The notes below the pieces were generated by a model. It saw only the letters and a program-made list of their open reading frames with translations. It made no database searches and had not been told where the DNA came from. Positions 1 to 10,667 of a DNA stretch of 64,000 bases are shown here, one piece after another. Origin of the DNA: SG8-30 sp964406445 (lineage in GTDB: Bacteria > Pseudomonadota > Gammaproteobacteria > Steroidobacterales > Steroidobacteraceae); contig CAYORU010000015.1 of NCBI GenBank assembly GCA_964406445.1, positions 6,022 to 70,021 on the forward strand, given 5' to 3'. Positions within the stretch are counted from its first letter, which is position 1. Each line of letters opens with the position of its first letter. Both the position numbers and the translations under genes were made by a program.

Positions 1-22
1 CGCCGAGCCGAGAGGCCCCGCG

Positions 23-1396
23 ATGTTCGACGCCCTGACCGAAAGACTGTCCCAGACCCTCGGCGCGCTGAAGGGCAGGGGTCGGCTGACCGACGAGAAC
101 GTGGCCGACGCGCTGCGCCAGGTGCGGATGGCGCTGCTCGAGGCCGACGTCGCGGTGCCGGTGGTGAAGGCCTTCACCGACGCCGTCCGAGCCCGCGCGG
201 TCGGCGCCGAGGTCGCGAAGAGCCTCACGCCCGGGCAGGCGTTCATCAAGATCATCCACGACGAGCTGGTCCGGGTGATGGGCGAACCGGCGCCGGGCCT
301 CGCCCTGCGCGCGCAGCCGCCGGTCGTGATCCTGCTCGCGGGCCTGCAGGGCGCCGGCAAGACGACGACCGCGGCGAAGCTCGCCCGCCACCTCGCCGGA
401 GCGCGAGGCAAGCGGGTGCTGCTCGCCAGCACCGACGTGCACCGGCCGGCCGCGATGACCCAGCTCGAGCGCCTCGCGGGCCAGGTGGGCGCCGACTACT
501 TCCCGGCCGACGCGACGACGCCTCCGGTCGAGATCGCCAGGGGCGCGGTGCAGCACGCCCGCAGACACGGCCACGACGTGCTGATCGTCGACACGGCAGG
601 CCGGCTGCACGTCGATGCCGGCATGATGGCGGAGGTGCAGGCCGTCGACCGGGCGATCGAGCCGCTGGAGCGGCTGTTCGTGGTGGACAGCATGGCCGGA
701 CAGGACGCGGTGAACGCCGCCCGCGCGTTCAACGAGGCGCTGGCGCTGACCGGCGTGATCCTGACCAAGGCCGACGGCGACGCGCGCGGCGGCGCCGCGC
801 TGTCCGTGCGTCACGTCACCGGCAAGCCGATCCTGTTCCTCGGCACCGGCGAGAAGACCGACGCCCTCGAGCCGTTTCACCCGGACCGCGTCGCTTCGCG
901 GATCCTCGGGATGGGCGACGTCGTGTCGCTGGTCGAGCAGGTTCAGGCCCGCGTCGACCAGGACAAGGCCGAGCAGCTCGCGGCCAAGCTGAGCAAGGGA
1001 CAGGGCTTCAACTTCGAGGACCTGCGCGAGCAGTTGCGACAGCTCGCCGGCATGGGCGGGCTCGCGGCGCTGCTCGAGAAGCTGCCGGCCGGCATGATGC
1101 CGCCCGGGGCCGCCGGGCAGGTCGACGACCGCATGGTGCGCCGCCAGATCGCGATCATCGACTCGATGACCCCGGGGGAGCGCCGCCGCCCGGCGGTGAT
1201 CGACGGGTCGCGCCGCCGGCGCATCGCGGCTGGCGCCGGCGTGGCGGTGCAGGACGTCAATCGCCTGCTCAAGCAGCAGTCCGAGATGGCCCGCATGATG
1301 AAGAAGCTGAAGGGCGGCGGGCTCAAGAAGATGTTGCGGGGGCTGGCCGGGCGATTTCCCGGCGGCTTGCCGGGCGGCCTGCCGCCCCGGCGCTGA
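23..1396 (+). CDS. ffh: Signal recognition particle GTPase Ffh
   Basis: Ffh is the protein subunit of the SRP. It binds signal sequences as they leave the ribosome and hands the complex to FtsY at the inner membrane. At 457 aa it has the usual size. An N domain comes first. The GTPase domain follows, with P-loop GLQGAGKTTTAAK from about residue 107, DTAGR near 189 and TKAD near 248. The M domain carries the RNA-binding motif GSRRRRIAAG (usually GSRKRRIAAG) and a Met/Lys-rich helix, then a Gly/Pro tail. A GAGAGG sequence lies about 7 nt before the ATG. Its RNA partner is encoded at 50158..50269. The rpsP-rimM-trmD-rplS order downstream is the normal proteobacterial context. Confidence 0.97.
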   Translation: MFDALTERLSQTLGALKGRGRLTDENVADALRQVRMALLEADVAVPVVKAFTDAVRARAVGAEVAKSLTPGQAFIKIIHDELVRVMGEPAPGLALRAQPPVVILLAGLQGAGKTTTAAKLARHLAGARGKRVLLASTDVHRPAAMTQLERLAGQVGADYFPADATTPPVEIARGAVQHARRHGHDVLIVDTAGRLHVDAGMMAEVQAVDRAIEPLERLFVVDSMAGQDAVNAARAFNEALALTGVILTKADGDARGGAALSVRHVTGKPILFLGTGEKTDALEPFHPDRVASRILGMGDVVSLVEQVQARVDQDKAEQLAAKLSKGQGFNFEDLREQLRQLAGMGGLAALLEKLPAGMMPPGAAGQVDDRMVRRQIAIIDSMTPGERRRPAVIDGSRRRRIAAGAGVAVQDVNRLLKQQSEMARMMKKLKGGGLKKMLRGLAGRFPGGLPGGLPPRR

Positions 1397-1444
1397 GTCG
1401 CGGCCGGGCGGCCCGGCGAGGCGGCGGTGGCCGGTCCTAACCCT

Positions 1445-1472
1445 TTAACTCCCGGACGGATTTGGGTACCAT
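1445..1472 (+). promoter_or_regulatory. Candidate sigma70 promoter for rpsP operon
   Basis: TTAACT at 1445-1450 and TACCAT at 1467-1472 are separated by 16 nt in the ffh-rpsP gap. This would give a leader of about 78 nt before the rpsP ATG. Both hexamers match the consensus only partly, so this is a suggestion. Confidence 0.33.
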
Positions 1473-1556
1473 GCCCGGCTCTTTGGCGGGGCACCGATGT
1501 CGGCTGTCCCCCTGGGCGCGAGCGGCGCCCTCTTGGCAGGATTGAGAGGACCTTCG

Positions 1557-1814
1557 ATGGTGACGATTCGACTGACCCGCCGCGGCGGCAAGAACGCGCC
1601 GTTCTATCACGTGGTGGTGTCCGACAGCCGCAAGCGCCAGGGTGGCCCGGTGCTCGAGCAGGTCGGGTACTTCAACCCGGTCGCGCGCAAGCTGGACCGC
1701 AAGATCGAGCTGGACCTCGGGCGCATCGACCACTGGACCGCGACGGGCGCGCAGATGTCCGATCGCGTTCGTGCGCTGGTGTCCGCCTACCGCAAGCAGG
1801 CGGCGACCGCCTGA
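1557..1814 (+). CDS. rpsP: 30S ribosomal protein S16
   Basis: S16 binds 16S rRNA early in 30S assembly. The 85-aa product starts MVTIRLTRRGGKNAPFYHVV, the conserved S16 N-terminus. It continues with the SDSRKRQGG and GYFNP motifs typical of the family. The frame is open for 20 codons upstream, but the ATG at 1557 is preceded by GAGAGGA at good spacing and matches the family start. It is the first gene of rpsP-rimM-trmD-rplS. Confidence 0.96.
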   Translation: MVTIRLTRRGGKNAPFYHVVVSDSRKRQGGPVLEQVGYFNPVARKLDRKIELDLGRIDHWTATGAQMSDRVRALVSAYRKQAATA

Positions 1815-1854
1815 CGCGTCCGGCCGGGCGATGACGTCCCCGGCTGGAGGATCC

Positions 1855-2361
1855 GTGCCGTCGCAGCGTGAGGTGGTCCTCGGCCGGGTGGTCGGCGTGT
1901 TCGGGGTGAAGGGCTGGGTGAAGGTCAAGTCCTACACCGAGCCCGCGGAAGGCCTCCTCGGCTACGCCTGCTGGCGGCTGCTCGGACCCGGCGACCGGCG
2001 TGCGGAGGCGCGGCCGCTGGAGGGTCGCCGGCACGGGAGCCTGCTGGTCGCGCGCCTCGAGGGCGTGGCCGACCGCGACGCGGCGGCGGCGCTCACGCAT
2101 CGCGACATCGCGGTGCCGCGGGCAGAACTCCCGCCGCCGGGGCCGGGCCAGTTCTACTGGGCCGACCTCGAGGGGCTGGAAGTCGTCACGACCGAGGGCG
2201 TGGGTCTGGGCAGGGTGGATCATTTCGTGGAGACCCCGGCCAACCCCGTGATGGTGGTGCGGGGCGAGCGCGAGCGTTGGCTGCCGCTGGTTCCCCGGCA
2301 CGTCAGGTCGGTCGACCTCGACGCCGGCCGGGTGGTGGTCGACTGGGACCCGGAGTTCTAG
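1855..2361 (+). CDS. rimM: Ribosome maturation factor RimM
   Basis: RimM binds S19 in the 30S head and is needed for late 16S processing. The 168-aa product opens with an N-terminal RimM domain (LGRVVGVFGVKGWVKVKSYT) and ends with a PRC-barrel-like domain containing FYWADLEGLEV and the closing VVVDWDPEF. I chose the GTG at 1855 because GGAGG ends 4 nt before it. An in-frame ATG at 1831 would add eight residues and lacks as good a ribosome site. It lies between rpsP and trmD, as in most proteobacteria. Confidence 0.94.
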   Translation: MPSQREVVLGRVVGVFGVKGWVKVKSYTEPAEGLLGYACWRLLGPGDRRAEARPLEGRRHGSLLVARLEGVADRDAAAALTHRDIAVPRAELPPPGPGQFYWADLEGLEVVTTEGVGLGRVDHFVETPANPVMVVRGERERWLPLVPRHVRSVDLDAGRVVVDWDPEF

Positions 2362-2364
2362 CGG

Positions 2365-3129
2365 ATGGCGCTCGGCTTCGAGGTCGTGACGCTGTTTCCG
2401 GAGTTCATCCGGCAGGCGCTGCGGGTGGGGGTGGTCGGGCGGGCGGTCGAGCGCGGGCTCGCGGTCGTCGGGACGGTGGATCCCAGGGACTTCGCGAGCG
2501 ACGCGCACCGGACCGTGGACGATCGCCCCTATGGCGGCGGTCCGGGAATGGTGATGAAGCCCGAGCCCCTGTGGGCCGCCCTCGAGGCGGCGCGGGCGAG
2601 GGCCCCGGCAGGCGCGCCGGTGATTCACCTGAGCGCGCAGGGCCGGCCGTTCGACCAGCGTGAAGCGGGACGGCTCGCTGCGTCGGCCGGGGCGGTGCTG
2701 GTGGCAGGGCGGTACGAGGGCGTGGACCAGCGGCTGCTCGACGCCGCGGTGGACGAGGAGTGGTCCATCGGCGACTACGTGCTGTCCGGCGGCGAGCTGC
2801 CGGCGCTCGTGGTGATCGACGCCGCGGTGCGGCTGCTGCCCGGGGCGCTCGGCGACGACGCCTCCTCCGCGGAGGAGTCGTTCGCGGACGGGCTGCTCGA
2901 CTGGCCGCAGTACACGCGGCCCGAGGCTTGGCGCGGCCGCCGGGTGCCCGAGGTGCTGGCGAGCGGCAACCATGCGGCGATCGCGCGCTGGCGGCTCAAG
3001 GAGGCGCTGGGGCGCACCTGGCGACGGCGGCCCGACCTGGTCGGGCGGCGCGGGCTGGCGGAGGCGGAGCGCAGGCTCCTCGAGGAATACTGCGCCGAGG
3101 CGGGCATCGAGCCGCCGGGCGGCGGATGA
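2365..3129 (+). CDS. trmD: tRNA (guanine-N1-)-methyltransferase TrmD
   Basis: TrmD methylates G37 of tRNAs reading CNN-type codons, which prevents +1 frameshifting. It is a SAM-dependent trefoil-knot (SPOUT) enzyme acting as a dimer. The 254-aa product shows the family motifs DDRPYGGGPGMVMKPEPLW near residues 50-70, GRYEGVDQR near 115 and EWSIGDYVLSGGELPA near 132. The knot region and a C-terminal helical domain (WRLKEALGRTWRRRPDL) are intact. The ATG is 3 nt after the rimM stop, implying translational coupling. Confidence 0.97.
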   Translation: MALGFEVVTLFPEFIRQALRVGVVGRAVERGLAVVGTVDPRDFASDAHRTVDDRPYGGGPGMVMKPEPLWAALEAARARAPAGAPVIHLSAQGRPFDQREAGRLAASAGAVLVAGRYEGVDQRLLDAAVDEEWSIGDYVLSGGELPALVVIDAAVRLLPGALGDDASSAEESFADGLLDWPQYTRPEAWRGRRVPEVLASGNHAAIARWRLKEALGRTWRRRPDLVGRRGLAEAERRLLEEYCAEAGIEPPGGG

Positions 3130-3172
3130 GGCGGATCGGTACACTGGGTTTCGAAACCGGCAGGACACGGCC

Positions 3173-3523
3173 ATGAACAAGATCATTCAGGACATCAACG
3201 CGCGGCAGATGAACAAGGAGATCCCGGATTTTTCCCCCGGCGATACCGTGGTCGTGCAGGTCAAGGTGAAGGAAGGCGACCGCGAGCGCGTGCAGGCCTA
3301 CGAAGGCGTCGTGATCGCGATCTCCAACCGCGGCCTGAACAGCTCGTTCACCGTCCGCAAGATCTCGCACGGCGAGGGCGTGGAGCGCGTCTTCCAGACC
3401 TACAGCCCCGCGATCTCGGACATCCAGCTGAAGCGCCGTGGCAATGTGCGCCGCGCCAAGCTGTACTACCTCCGCGACCGGTCCGGCAAGGCGGCGCGCA
3501 TCGAGGAGAAGCTCGGCGCCTGA
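3173..3523 (+). CDS. rplS: 50S ribosomal protein L19
   Basis: L19 sits at the 30S-50S interface. The 116-aa product contains FSPGDTVVVQVKVKEGDR and the conserved YEGVVIA, SFTVRKISHGEGVER and YYLRDRSGKAARI segments. I chose the ATG at 3173 because MNKIIQDIN is the typical L19 start; the open frame continues upstream only as a shadow of trmD. It is the last gene of the rpsP operon. Confidence 0.96.
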   Translation: MNKIIQDINARQMNKEIPDFSPGDTVVVQVKVKEGDRERVQAYEGVVIAISNRGLNSSFTVRKISHGEGVERVFQTYSPAISDIQLKRRGNVRRAKLYYLRDRSGKAARIEEKLGA

Positions 3524-3540
3524 GGCCGGCCTGACCGCGC

Positions 3541-5376
3541 ATGCGGCTCATCGGAAGAGTGCTGCGGGGCGTCTGGCACGTGCTGGACGGGGTGCGCAAG
3601 GTGCTGCACCTCGTCCTGCTCCTGTTCATCTTCGCCATCGTCCTGATGGCCCTGCGCGGTTCGGTGCCCTACCTGCCGCGCGAGGCGGCGCTCGTGCTCG
3701 CGCCCCAGGGAGACCTCGTCGAGGAGCTCAGCGGGGATCCGCTCGACCGGGCGATCAGCCGCGCCATGGGCGAGGACCGGCCCGAGACGCGCCTGCACGA
3801 CCTCGTCGAGGTGATCGACGCCGCGGCGGAGGACGGCCGCGTCAAGGCGCTGGTGCTCGACCTCGGCGGTCTCGAGGGCGCGGGACTGCCCAAGCTGCAG
3901 GATGTCGCGGCGGCGCTCGGGCGCTTCCGCGACGGCGGCAAGAAGATCTTCGCCTGGGGCAGCGAATTCGACCAGCGGCAGTACTACCTCGCGGCGCAGG
4001 CCGACGAGGTCTACCTCGACCCGTTCGGCTCGGTGCTGGTGCAGGGCTACGGATACTTCCGGCCCTACCTGAAAGGCGCGGTGGACAAGCTCGGCGTCGA
4101 GGTCAACGTGTTCCGCGCCGGGAACTACAAGTCGGCCACGGACACCTTCACCCGCGCCGACATGTCGCCGGAGGATCGGGAGGAGGCGGGCGTGTGGCTC
4201 GCCGCCCTCTGGGAGGCGTGGAAGGCGGACGTCGCCCGGGCCCGCGACCTCGAGCCCGAGGCCCTGCAGGACTACGCGGACCGCGCCGCGGAGGACCTCG
4301 TCGAGGTCGGCGGCGACCTCGCCCAGTACGCGCTGAATCGCGGCCTCGTCGACGGACTGCTCACCGAGGAGCAGTTCGCCGAGCGGGTCGCCGAGGTGGC
4401 AGGGAGCGACCCGGACACGCACAGCTTCCGCGCGATGGACTGGTCGTCCTACCTCACGGTCCTCCGCTCCGAGCAGGCGCTGCAGGCCGGGTCGGCGCAG
4501 AACGTCGCCGTGGCCGTCGCCGCGGGCGAGATGCTCGACGGCGAGCAGGCGCCCGGCATCGTCGGCGGCGACAGCTTCGCCGCGCTGCTCAGGGACCTGC
4601 GCCACGACGACGAGGTGCAGGCCGTCGTGCTGCGCATCGACAGCCCGGGCGGCAGCATGTACGCGGCCGAGCGGATCCGCCGCGAGGTCGCGGCGCTGCG
4701 GGACGCGGGCAAGCCGGTCGTCGTCTCGATGGGCTCGGTGGCCGCCTCGGCCGGCTACTACATCGCCGCGCCCGCCGACCGGATCTACGCCGCGCCGACC
4801 ACCCTCACCGGGTCGATCGGCGTGTTCCTCGTCTTCCCTACCTTCGAGACGACGCTCGGCAAGCTCGGCATCACGCAGGACGGCTTCGGCACGACCGAGC
4901 TCGCCGGCGCGTGGCAGCTCGATCGCAAGCTCGACCCCGAGTTCGCGGCCGTGCTCGAGGCCGGCGTGCAGGACGCCTACCGAAAGTTCCTCGGGGTCGT
5001 CGCCGAGGGCCGCCGGCGGCCGGTCGAGGAGGTCGCCAGCCTCGCGGAGGGCCGCGTGTGGTCCGGCGGCGACGCCCGGCAGAACGGGCTGGTGGACGAA
5101 CTCGGCTCGCTCGACGAGGCGATCTCCGCCGCCGCCCGCCTGGCTGGGCTGGGCGAGGACCATGGCGTCGTCTGGGCGCAGCCGCCGCTCACCTGGCAGG
5201 AGGCGCTGGCGCTGCGCATGCGCAGCGCGCTCGGCCGCGGCCTCGACCTGCTCGGCCTGCAGGCACCGACGTTGCCGCTCACGGCCGCGGCGGCCGTGCC
5301 GCGTGACCTGCGCCCGGTGCTCGAGCTCGCGCGCGAGGGCCGGCCGGTCTACTGGTGCCCCTGCCGGGTGCGCTAG
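3541..5376 (+). CDS. sppA: Signal peptide peptidase SppA, 67-kDa type
   Basis: SppA degrades cleaved signal peptides in the inner membrane. The 611-aa product matches the long, tandem-domain gammaproteobacterial form. One N-terminal membrane segment (about residues 22-40) anchors it. The first S49 half carries the expected catalytic lysine, K197 in GNYKSATDTF. The second half carries the nucleophile S403 in GSVAASAGYY, preceded by DSPGGSMYAAERI. The Ser-Lys dyad is therefore complete, with one residue from each half. It begins 18 nt after rplS, so it may be co-transcribed. It converges on tdh with 15 nt between the genes. Confidence 0.93.
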   Translation: MRLIGRVLRGVWHVLDGVRKVLHLVLLLFIFAIVLMALRGSVPYLPREAALVLAPQGDLVEELSGDPLDRAISRAMGEDRPETRLHDLVEVIDAAAEDGRVKALVLDLGGLEGAGLPKLQDVAAALGRFRDGGKKIFAWGSEFDQRQYYLAAQADEVYLDPFGSVLVQGYGYFRPYLKGAVDKLGVEVNVFRAGNYKSATDTFTRADMSPEDREEAGVWLAALWEAWKADVARARDLEPEALQDYADRAAEDLVEVGGDLAQYALNRGLVDGLLTEEQFAERVAEVAGSDPDTHSFRAMDWSSYLTVLRSEQALQAGSAQNVAVAVAAGEMLDGEQAPGIVGGDSFAALLRDLRHDDEVQAVVLRIDSPGGSMYAAERIRREVAALRDAGKPVVVSMGSVAASAGYYIAAPADRIYAAPTTLTGSIGVFLVFPTFETTLGKLGITQDGFGTTELAGAWQLDRKLDPEFAAVLEAGVQDAYRKFLGVVAEGRRRPVEEVASLAEGRVWSGGDARQNGLVDELGSLDEAISAAARLAGLGEDHGVVWAQPPLTWQEALALRMRSALGRGLDLLGLQAPTLPLTAAAAVPRDLRPVLELAREGRPVYWCPCRVR

Positions 5377-5391
5377 CCCCCCTGGCCCGCC

Positions 5392-6420
<1,029 letters not shown>

Positions 6421-6427
6421 GTGAACC

Positions 6428-7618
<1,191 letters not shown>

Positions 7619-7647
7619 GCGGCTGTCTCGGCTGCGGCAGGAGCGCG

Positions 7648-7682
7648 ATTATACCGCCCGCCCCGGCGCCCCCTCCTATAAT
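7648..7682. promoter_or_regulatory. Divergent -10 elements for kbl-tdh and hslR
   Basis: The 98-nt gap between kbl and hslR holds two exact TATAAT hexamers. One is on the minus strand (plus-strand ATTATA, 7648-7653) facing kbl. The other is on the plus strand at 7677-7682 facing hslR. Neither has a clear TTGACA-like -35 at the right spacing, so the -10 matches are the only evidence. Confidence 0.5.
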
Positions 7683-7716
7683 CCGGCTGGTTTTCCGGAT
7701 CCGGAGTCCAGCGCCG

Positions 7717-8142
7717 ATGGGCAGAGGCAGCGCGCCGCAGGCGCCGGAGGGCGAGGCCGGCCTCGATCCGCAACGCCTCGACCGGTGGCTGTGGTGCGCG
7801 CGCTTCTACCGCAGCCGCTCGCAGGCCGCCGAGGCCGTCGCGGGAGGACGCGTGCACGTGAACGGGGTCCGGGTCAAGGCCGCGCACAGGGTCAGGCCGG
7901 GCGACCGGCTGTCGCTGTCGCTCGGATCCCGCGAGGTGGAGGTGCAGGTGCTGGCGCCCCTCTCGCGCCGCGGCCCCGCAACCGAGGCGCGGGCTGCCTA
8001 CGAAGAGACGATCGAGAGTCGCGCGCTGGGCGAGCGGCTCGCCGCGCAGCGCCGCGTCGCGGCGCTCGCGCCGCGGCCGGCCGGTCGGCCGGACAAGCAC
8101 GAACGGCGCGAGCTTCGGCGCCTGCACCGGGGAGACGATTGA
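7717..8142 (+). CDS. hslR: S4-domain heat-shock ribosome-associated protein Hsp15
   Basis: Hsp15 binds free 50S subunits that still carry a peptidyl-tRNA after premature dissociation and helps recycle them. The 141-aa protein has an N-terminal S4 RNA-binding domain (LDPQRLDRWLWCARFYRSRS and GGRVHVNGVRVKAAHRVRPGD). The C-terminal tail is basic and rich in Arg/Ala. I chose the ATG at 7717 because it follows a good GGAG and begins just before the S4 domain. Its TGA overlaps the next ATG by one base, suggesting coupling. Confidence 0.88.
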   Translation: MGRGSAPQAPEGEAGLDPQRLDRWLWCARFYRSRSQAAEAVAGGRVHVNGVRVKAAHRVRPGDRLSLSLGSREVEVQVLAPLSRRGPATEARAAYEETIESRALGERLAAQRRVAALAPRPAGRPDKHERRELRRLHRGDD

Positions 8143-8498
8143 TGCCACGCCTCATCCAGCGCCCGACCGTGGTCGCAGCCGCGGGCAGCAAGCCCAAGCG
8201 GATCGAGGAGTTCGTCGGGCGCGTCAACAGCGGCGAGCCCGCCGTGAGCATCGCGCGCATGACGAGTCCCGCCGGCTGGGTCGAGCCGGGGCAGCGGCCC
8301 GAGTTCGACGAGTACACGCTGGTGCTGGAGGGCTGCCTGCGCGTCGAGAGCGAGGCCGGCGCCCTCGAGGTGCAGGCCGGCCAGGCGGTGCACGCCGCGG
8401 CCGGCGAGTGGGTGCGCTACTCGACGCCCGCCGGCGCGACCTACGTCGCGGTCTGCCTGCCGGCGTTCTCGCCGACCACCGTGCACCGGGACGCCTGA
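8142..8498 (+). CDS. Small single-domain cupin protein
   Basis: The 118-aa product has the fold signature of a single cupin: a strand-rich core with DEYTLVLEGCLRVESEAG and a later VQAGQAVHAAAGEWVRY. The cupin motif usually contains HxH for metal. Here the equivalent stretch is GQRPEFDEYTLVLEG, with no histidine, so metal binding by the normal triad is unlikely. Function is unknown. It lies between hslR and yhhQ with a TGATG junction upstream and 3 nt downstream, so the three genes form one unit. Confidence 0.75.
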   Translation: MPRLIQRPTVVAAAGSKPKRIEEFVGRVNSGEPAVSIARMTSPAGWVEPGQRPEFDEYTLVLEGCLRVESEAGALEVQAGQAVHAAAGEWVRYSTPAGATYVAVCLPAFSPTTVHRDA

Positions 8499-8501
8499 GC
8501 C

Positions 8502-9269
8502 GTGTCGAGCCTCTCGAGCCGCCCGACCCGGCTGTTCGTGTTCCTGGCCGGCCTGTTCCTGACCAACGCGCTGATGGCGGAGTTCATTGGCGTCAAGATC
8601 TTCGCGCTGGAGGACACGCTCGGCCTGCCGCCGTTCGACTGGCGGCTGTTCGGCCAGACCGGCTCGTTGTCCTTCACCGCGGGCGTGATGCTCTGGCCGG
8701 TCGTGTTCATCATGACCGACGTCATCAACGAGTACTTCGGCGTCCGCGGCGTGCGGTTCATCTCGTGGCTGGCGGTGGGCTTCATCGTCTATGCGTTCGC
8801 CTTCGCCTTCCTCGCCATCGAACTCGCGCCGGCGTCCTGGTGGGTCACCGTCGCCGAGTCCCGCGGCGTGCCCGACATGCAGGCGGCCTTCGCCAACGTG
8901 TTCGGCCAGGGGCTGTGGACGATCGGCGGATCCGTCACGGCGTTCCTGATCGGCCAGCTGATCGACGTCGCGATCTTCCAGCGGATCCGCCGGCTGACGG
9001 GCGAGCGCTGGATCTGGCTGCGGGCCACGGGCTCGACCGCCGTCTCGCAGCTGGTGGACAGCTTCGTGGTGCTCTACATCGCCTTCGTGCTCGGGCCCCA
9101 GCAGTGGCCCATCGACCTGTTCCTGGCGGTGGGCACGGTCAACTACGGCTACAAGATGCTGGCGGCCATCGCGCTGATCCCGCTCATCTACCTCGGGCGG
9201 CGGCTGATCGAGCGCTACCTGGGGACGGCGGAGTCGGACAGGCTCAAGGCGGAGGCGGCGGGCGGCTGA
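8502..9269 (+). CDS. yhhQ: Queuosine precursor transporter (YhhQ family)
   Basis: YhhQ-family proteins import queuosine precursors such as preQ0/preQ1 across the inner membrane for tRNA modification. The 255-aa product is very hydrophobic with about six membrane segments. It carries the family motifs LTNALMAEFIGVK, FIMTDVINEYFG, SQLVDSFVVLYIAF and NYGYKMLAAIALIP. The start is a GTG at 8502, 3 nt after the cupin stop. No queuosine biosynthesis genes are in the window, consistent with a salvage role. It converges on the MFS gene with 33 nt between. Confidence 0.88.
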   Translation: MSSLSSRPTRLFVFLAGLFLTNALMAEFIGVKIFALEDTLGLPPFDWRLFGQTGSLSFTAGVMLWPVVFIMTDVINEYFGVRGVRFISWLAVGFIVYAFAFAFLAIELAPASWWVTVAESRGVPDMQAAFANVFGQGLWTIGGSVTAFLIGQLIDVAIFQRIRRLTGERWIWLRATGSTAVSQLVDSFVVLYIAFVLGPQQWPIDLFLAVGTVNYGYKMLAAIALIPLIYLGRRLIERYLGTAESDRLKAEAAGG

Positions 9270-9302
9270 CCGGTCACCGGTCACCGCCGGCGCGCGTCTC
9301 CG

Positions 9303-10667
9303 TCACTCCAGGGCCTTGCCCTCGGTCTCGGGCAGGAACAGGGCCGCGACGAAGGTGCAGCCGAGGAAGGCCGAGATCAGCGAGACCGTCCGCAGGAAGC
9401 TGCTGCTCTCCAGCGTGGCGCCGATCGCGACCGGCGCCAACGCGTTGGCGACGCGCTGCATGGTCACGCCCCAGGCCACCCCCATGCCGCGCAGGCGCGT
9501 GTCGTAGATCTCGGCCAGCCAGGTGTTCCAGACCCCCCAGGCGCCGAGGCTGAAGAACGACAGGGTGAAGTTCCAGAAGTACATCTCGCCGCGGGTCGCG
9601 GAGCCCGCGAACGCGAAGCCGGCGATGGCCGCGACCAGCACGAACGCCGTCATCGTCCGCTTGCGGCCGAAGCGGCCGGTCAGGTAGCTGGCGGCGAGAT
9701 AGCCGGGAAACATGAACAGCGCCGAGACCGCGATGAAGCCGAGTCCCTCGGGCGCGCTGAGCCCGCGCTGCGCGAGCAGCGCGGGCATCCAGGTCGCAAG
9801 CGCCCAGTATCCCCAGGCAAAGCAGAAGTTGACGACCATCTGCAGCAGCGTGAGCCTCAGGACCGGTCCCCGGAACAGCGCCGCGAACGGCTCGCTGCGG
9901 CCGGTCCCGGCCGGCGGCGGCAGGGTGCTCGCCGAGATCCTGCCGCGCGACAGCCGGCCGATCACCGTCGCCGCCTCGGCGTGGCGGCCGCGCGTGGCCA
10001 GCCAGTAGGGCGACTCCGGGACCAGGCGATGGATCGCGACGGCCCACAGCAGCGATACCGAGCTCAGCCCGATCACGGCGCGCCAGCCGGCGTCGGCCAG
10101 CGCCGCGGTAACGCCGACCGCGACCAGCAGTCCGACCGGCCAGCCGGCCGAGAGGTAGACGGTGGCGCGCCCGCGCAGCCGCGCCGGCACCAGTTCCTCG
10201 AAGTACGGGAAGGTCACGACCAGCGCGCCCGCCAGGGCGACGCCGCCGGCGAAGCGCAGCCACCAGAGCACCTCGAAGGAGGGCGCGAAGGCCGACAGCA
10301 GCGGGATCGGCGCGTACAGCGCGAGGCTCGCGACCGCGCAGGTCCTGCGGCCGAGGCTGCCGCTCAGGCGGCCCCACAGCAGCGCGCCGGGGATCATGCC
10401 GAGGAACAGCGAGCCGATCAGCGATCCGGTCTGGCGTGTGTCGAGCCCCCATTCGGCGGCGATCGCCCCGGCGTTCAGGACCAGGATCATCATCTCCCAG
10501 GACTCGAACACGAACGCGCCGAACAGCACGCTGCCCGCAGTCCAGTGCGAACCGGTCAGCGGCATTGCCTGGAACCAGTCGCCGACCGGGCGGGGGCCGC
10601 CCGTCGCGTCCGGCGGCGCGGGTTCGCGGTCCGGCCCGAGCCGCCCGGCTTGCGGATCCGGTTTCAC
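9303..10667 (-). CDS. MFS transporter, metabolite:H+ symporter type
   Basis: A 454-aa major facilitator protein with about 12 membrane segments. The inter-segment motif GRLSGSLGRRT lies after TM2, and a PESPYWLATRGR motif precedes the central loop as in sugar/niacin/aromatic-acid symporters. A second GRFGRKRTMTA signature marks the C-terminal half. I chose the GTG at 10667 because it overlaps the stop of the upstream cyclophilin-like gene as GTGA; the longer open frame is only a shadow of that gene. The substrate is unknown. Co-transcription with the XRE-cupin regulator, opposite the TonB/HyuAB genes, suggests inner-membrane transport of the same compound or its product. Confidence 0.87.
   Translation of the reverse strand: MKPDPQAGRLGPDREPAPPDATGGPRPVGDWFQAMPLTGSHWTAGSVLFGAFVFESWEMMILVLNAGAIAAEWGLDTRQTGSLIGSLFLGMIPGALLWGRLSGSLGRRTCAVASLALYAPIPLLSAFAPSFEVLWWLRFAGGVALAGALVVTFPYFEELVPARLRGRATVYLSAGWPVGLLVAVGVTAALADAGWRAVIGLSSVSLLWAVAIHRLVPESPYWLATRGRHAEAATVIGRLSRGRISASTLPPPAGTGRSEPFAALFRGPVLRLTLLQMVVNFCFAWGYWALATWMPALLAQRGLSAPEGLGFIAVSALFMFPGYLAASYLTGRFGRKRTMTAFVLVAAIAGFAFAGSATRGEMYFWNFTLSFFSLGAWGVWNTWLAEIYDTRLRGMGVAWGVTMQRVANALAPVAIGATLESSSFLRTVSLISAFLGCTFVAALFLPETEGKALE

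Noticed and set aside
9270..9302. Terminator between yhhQ and the MFS gene
   Set aside because: The GGTCACCGGTCACC pattern is a short direct/inverted mix without a stable stem or U-run.
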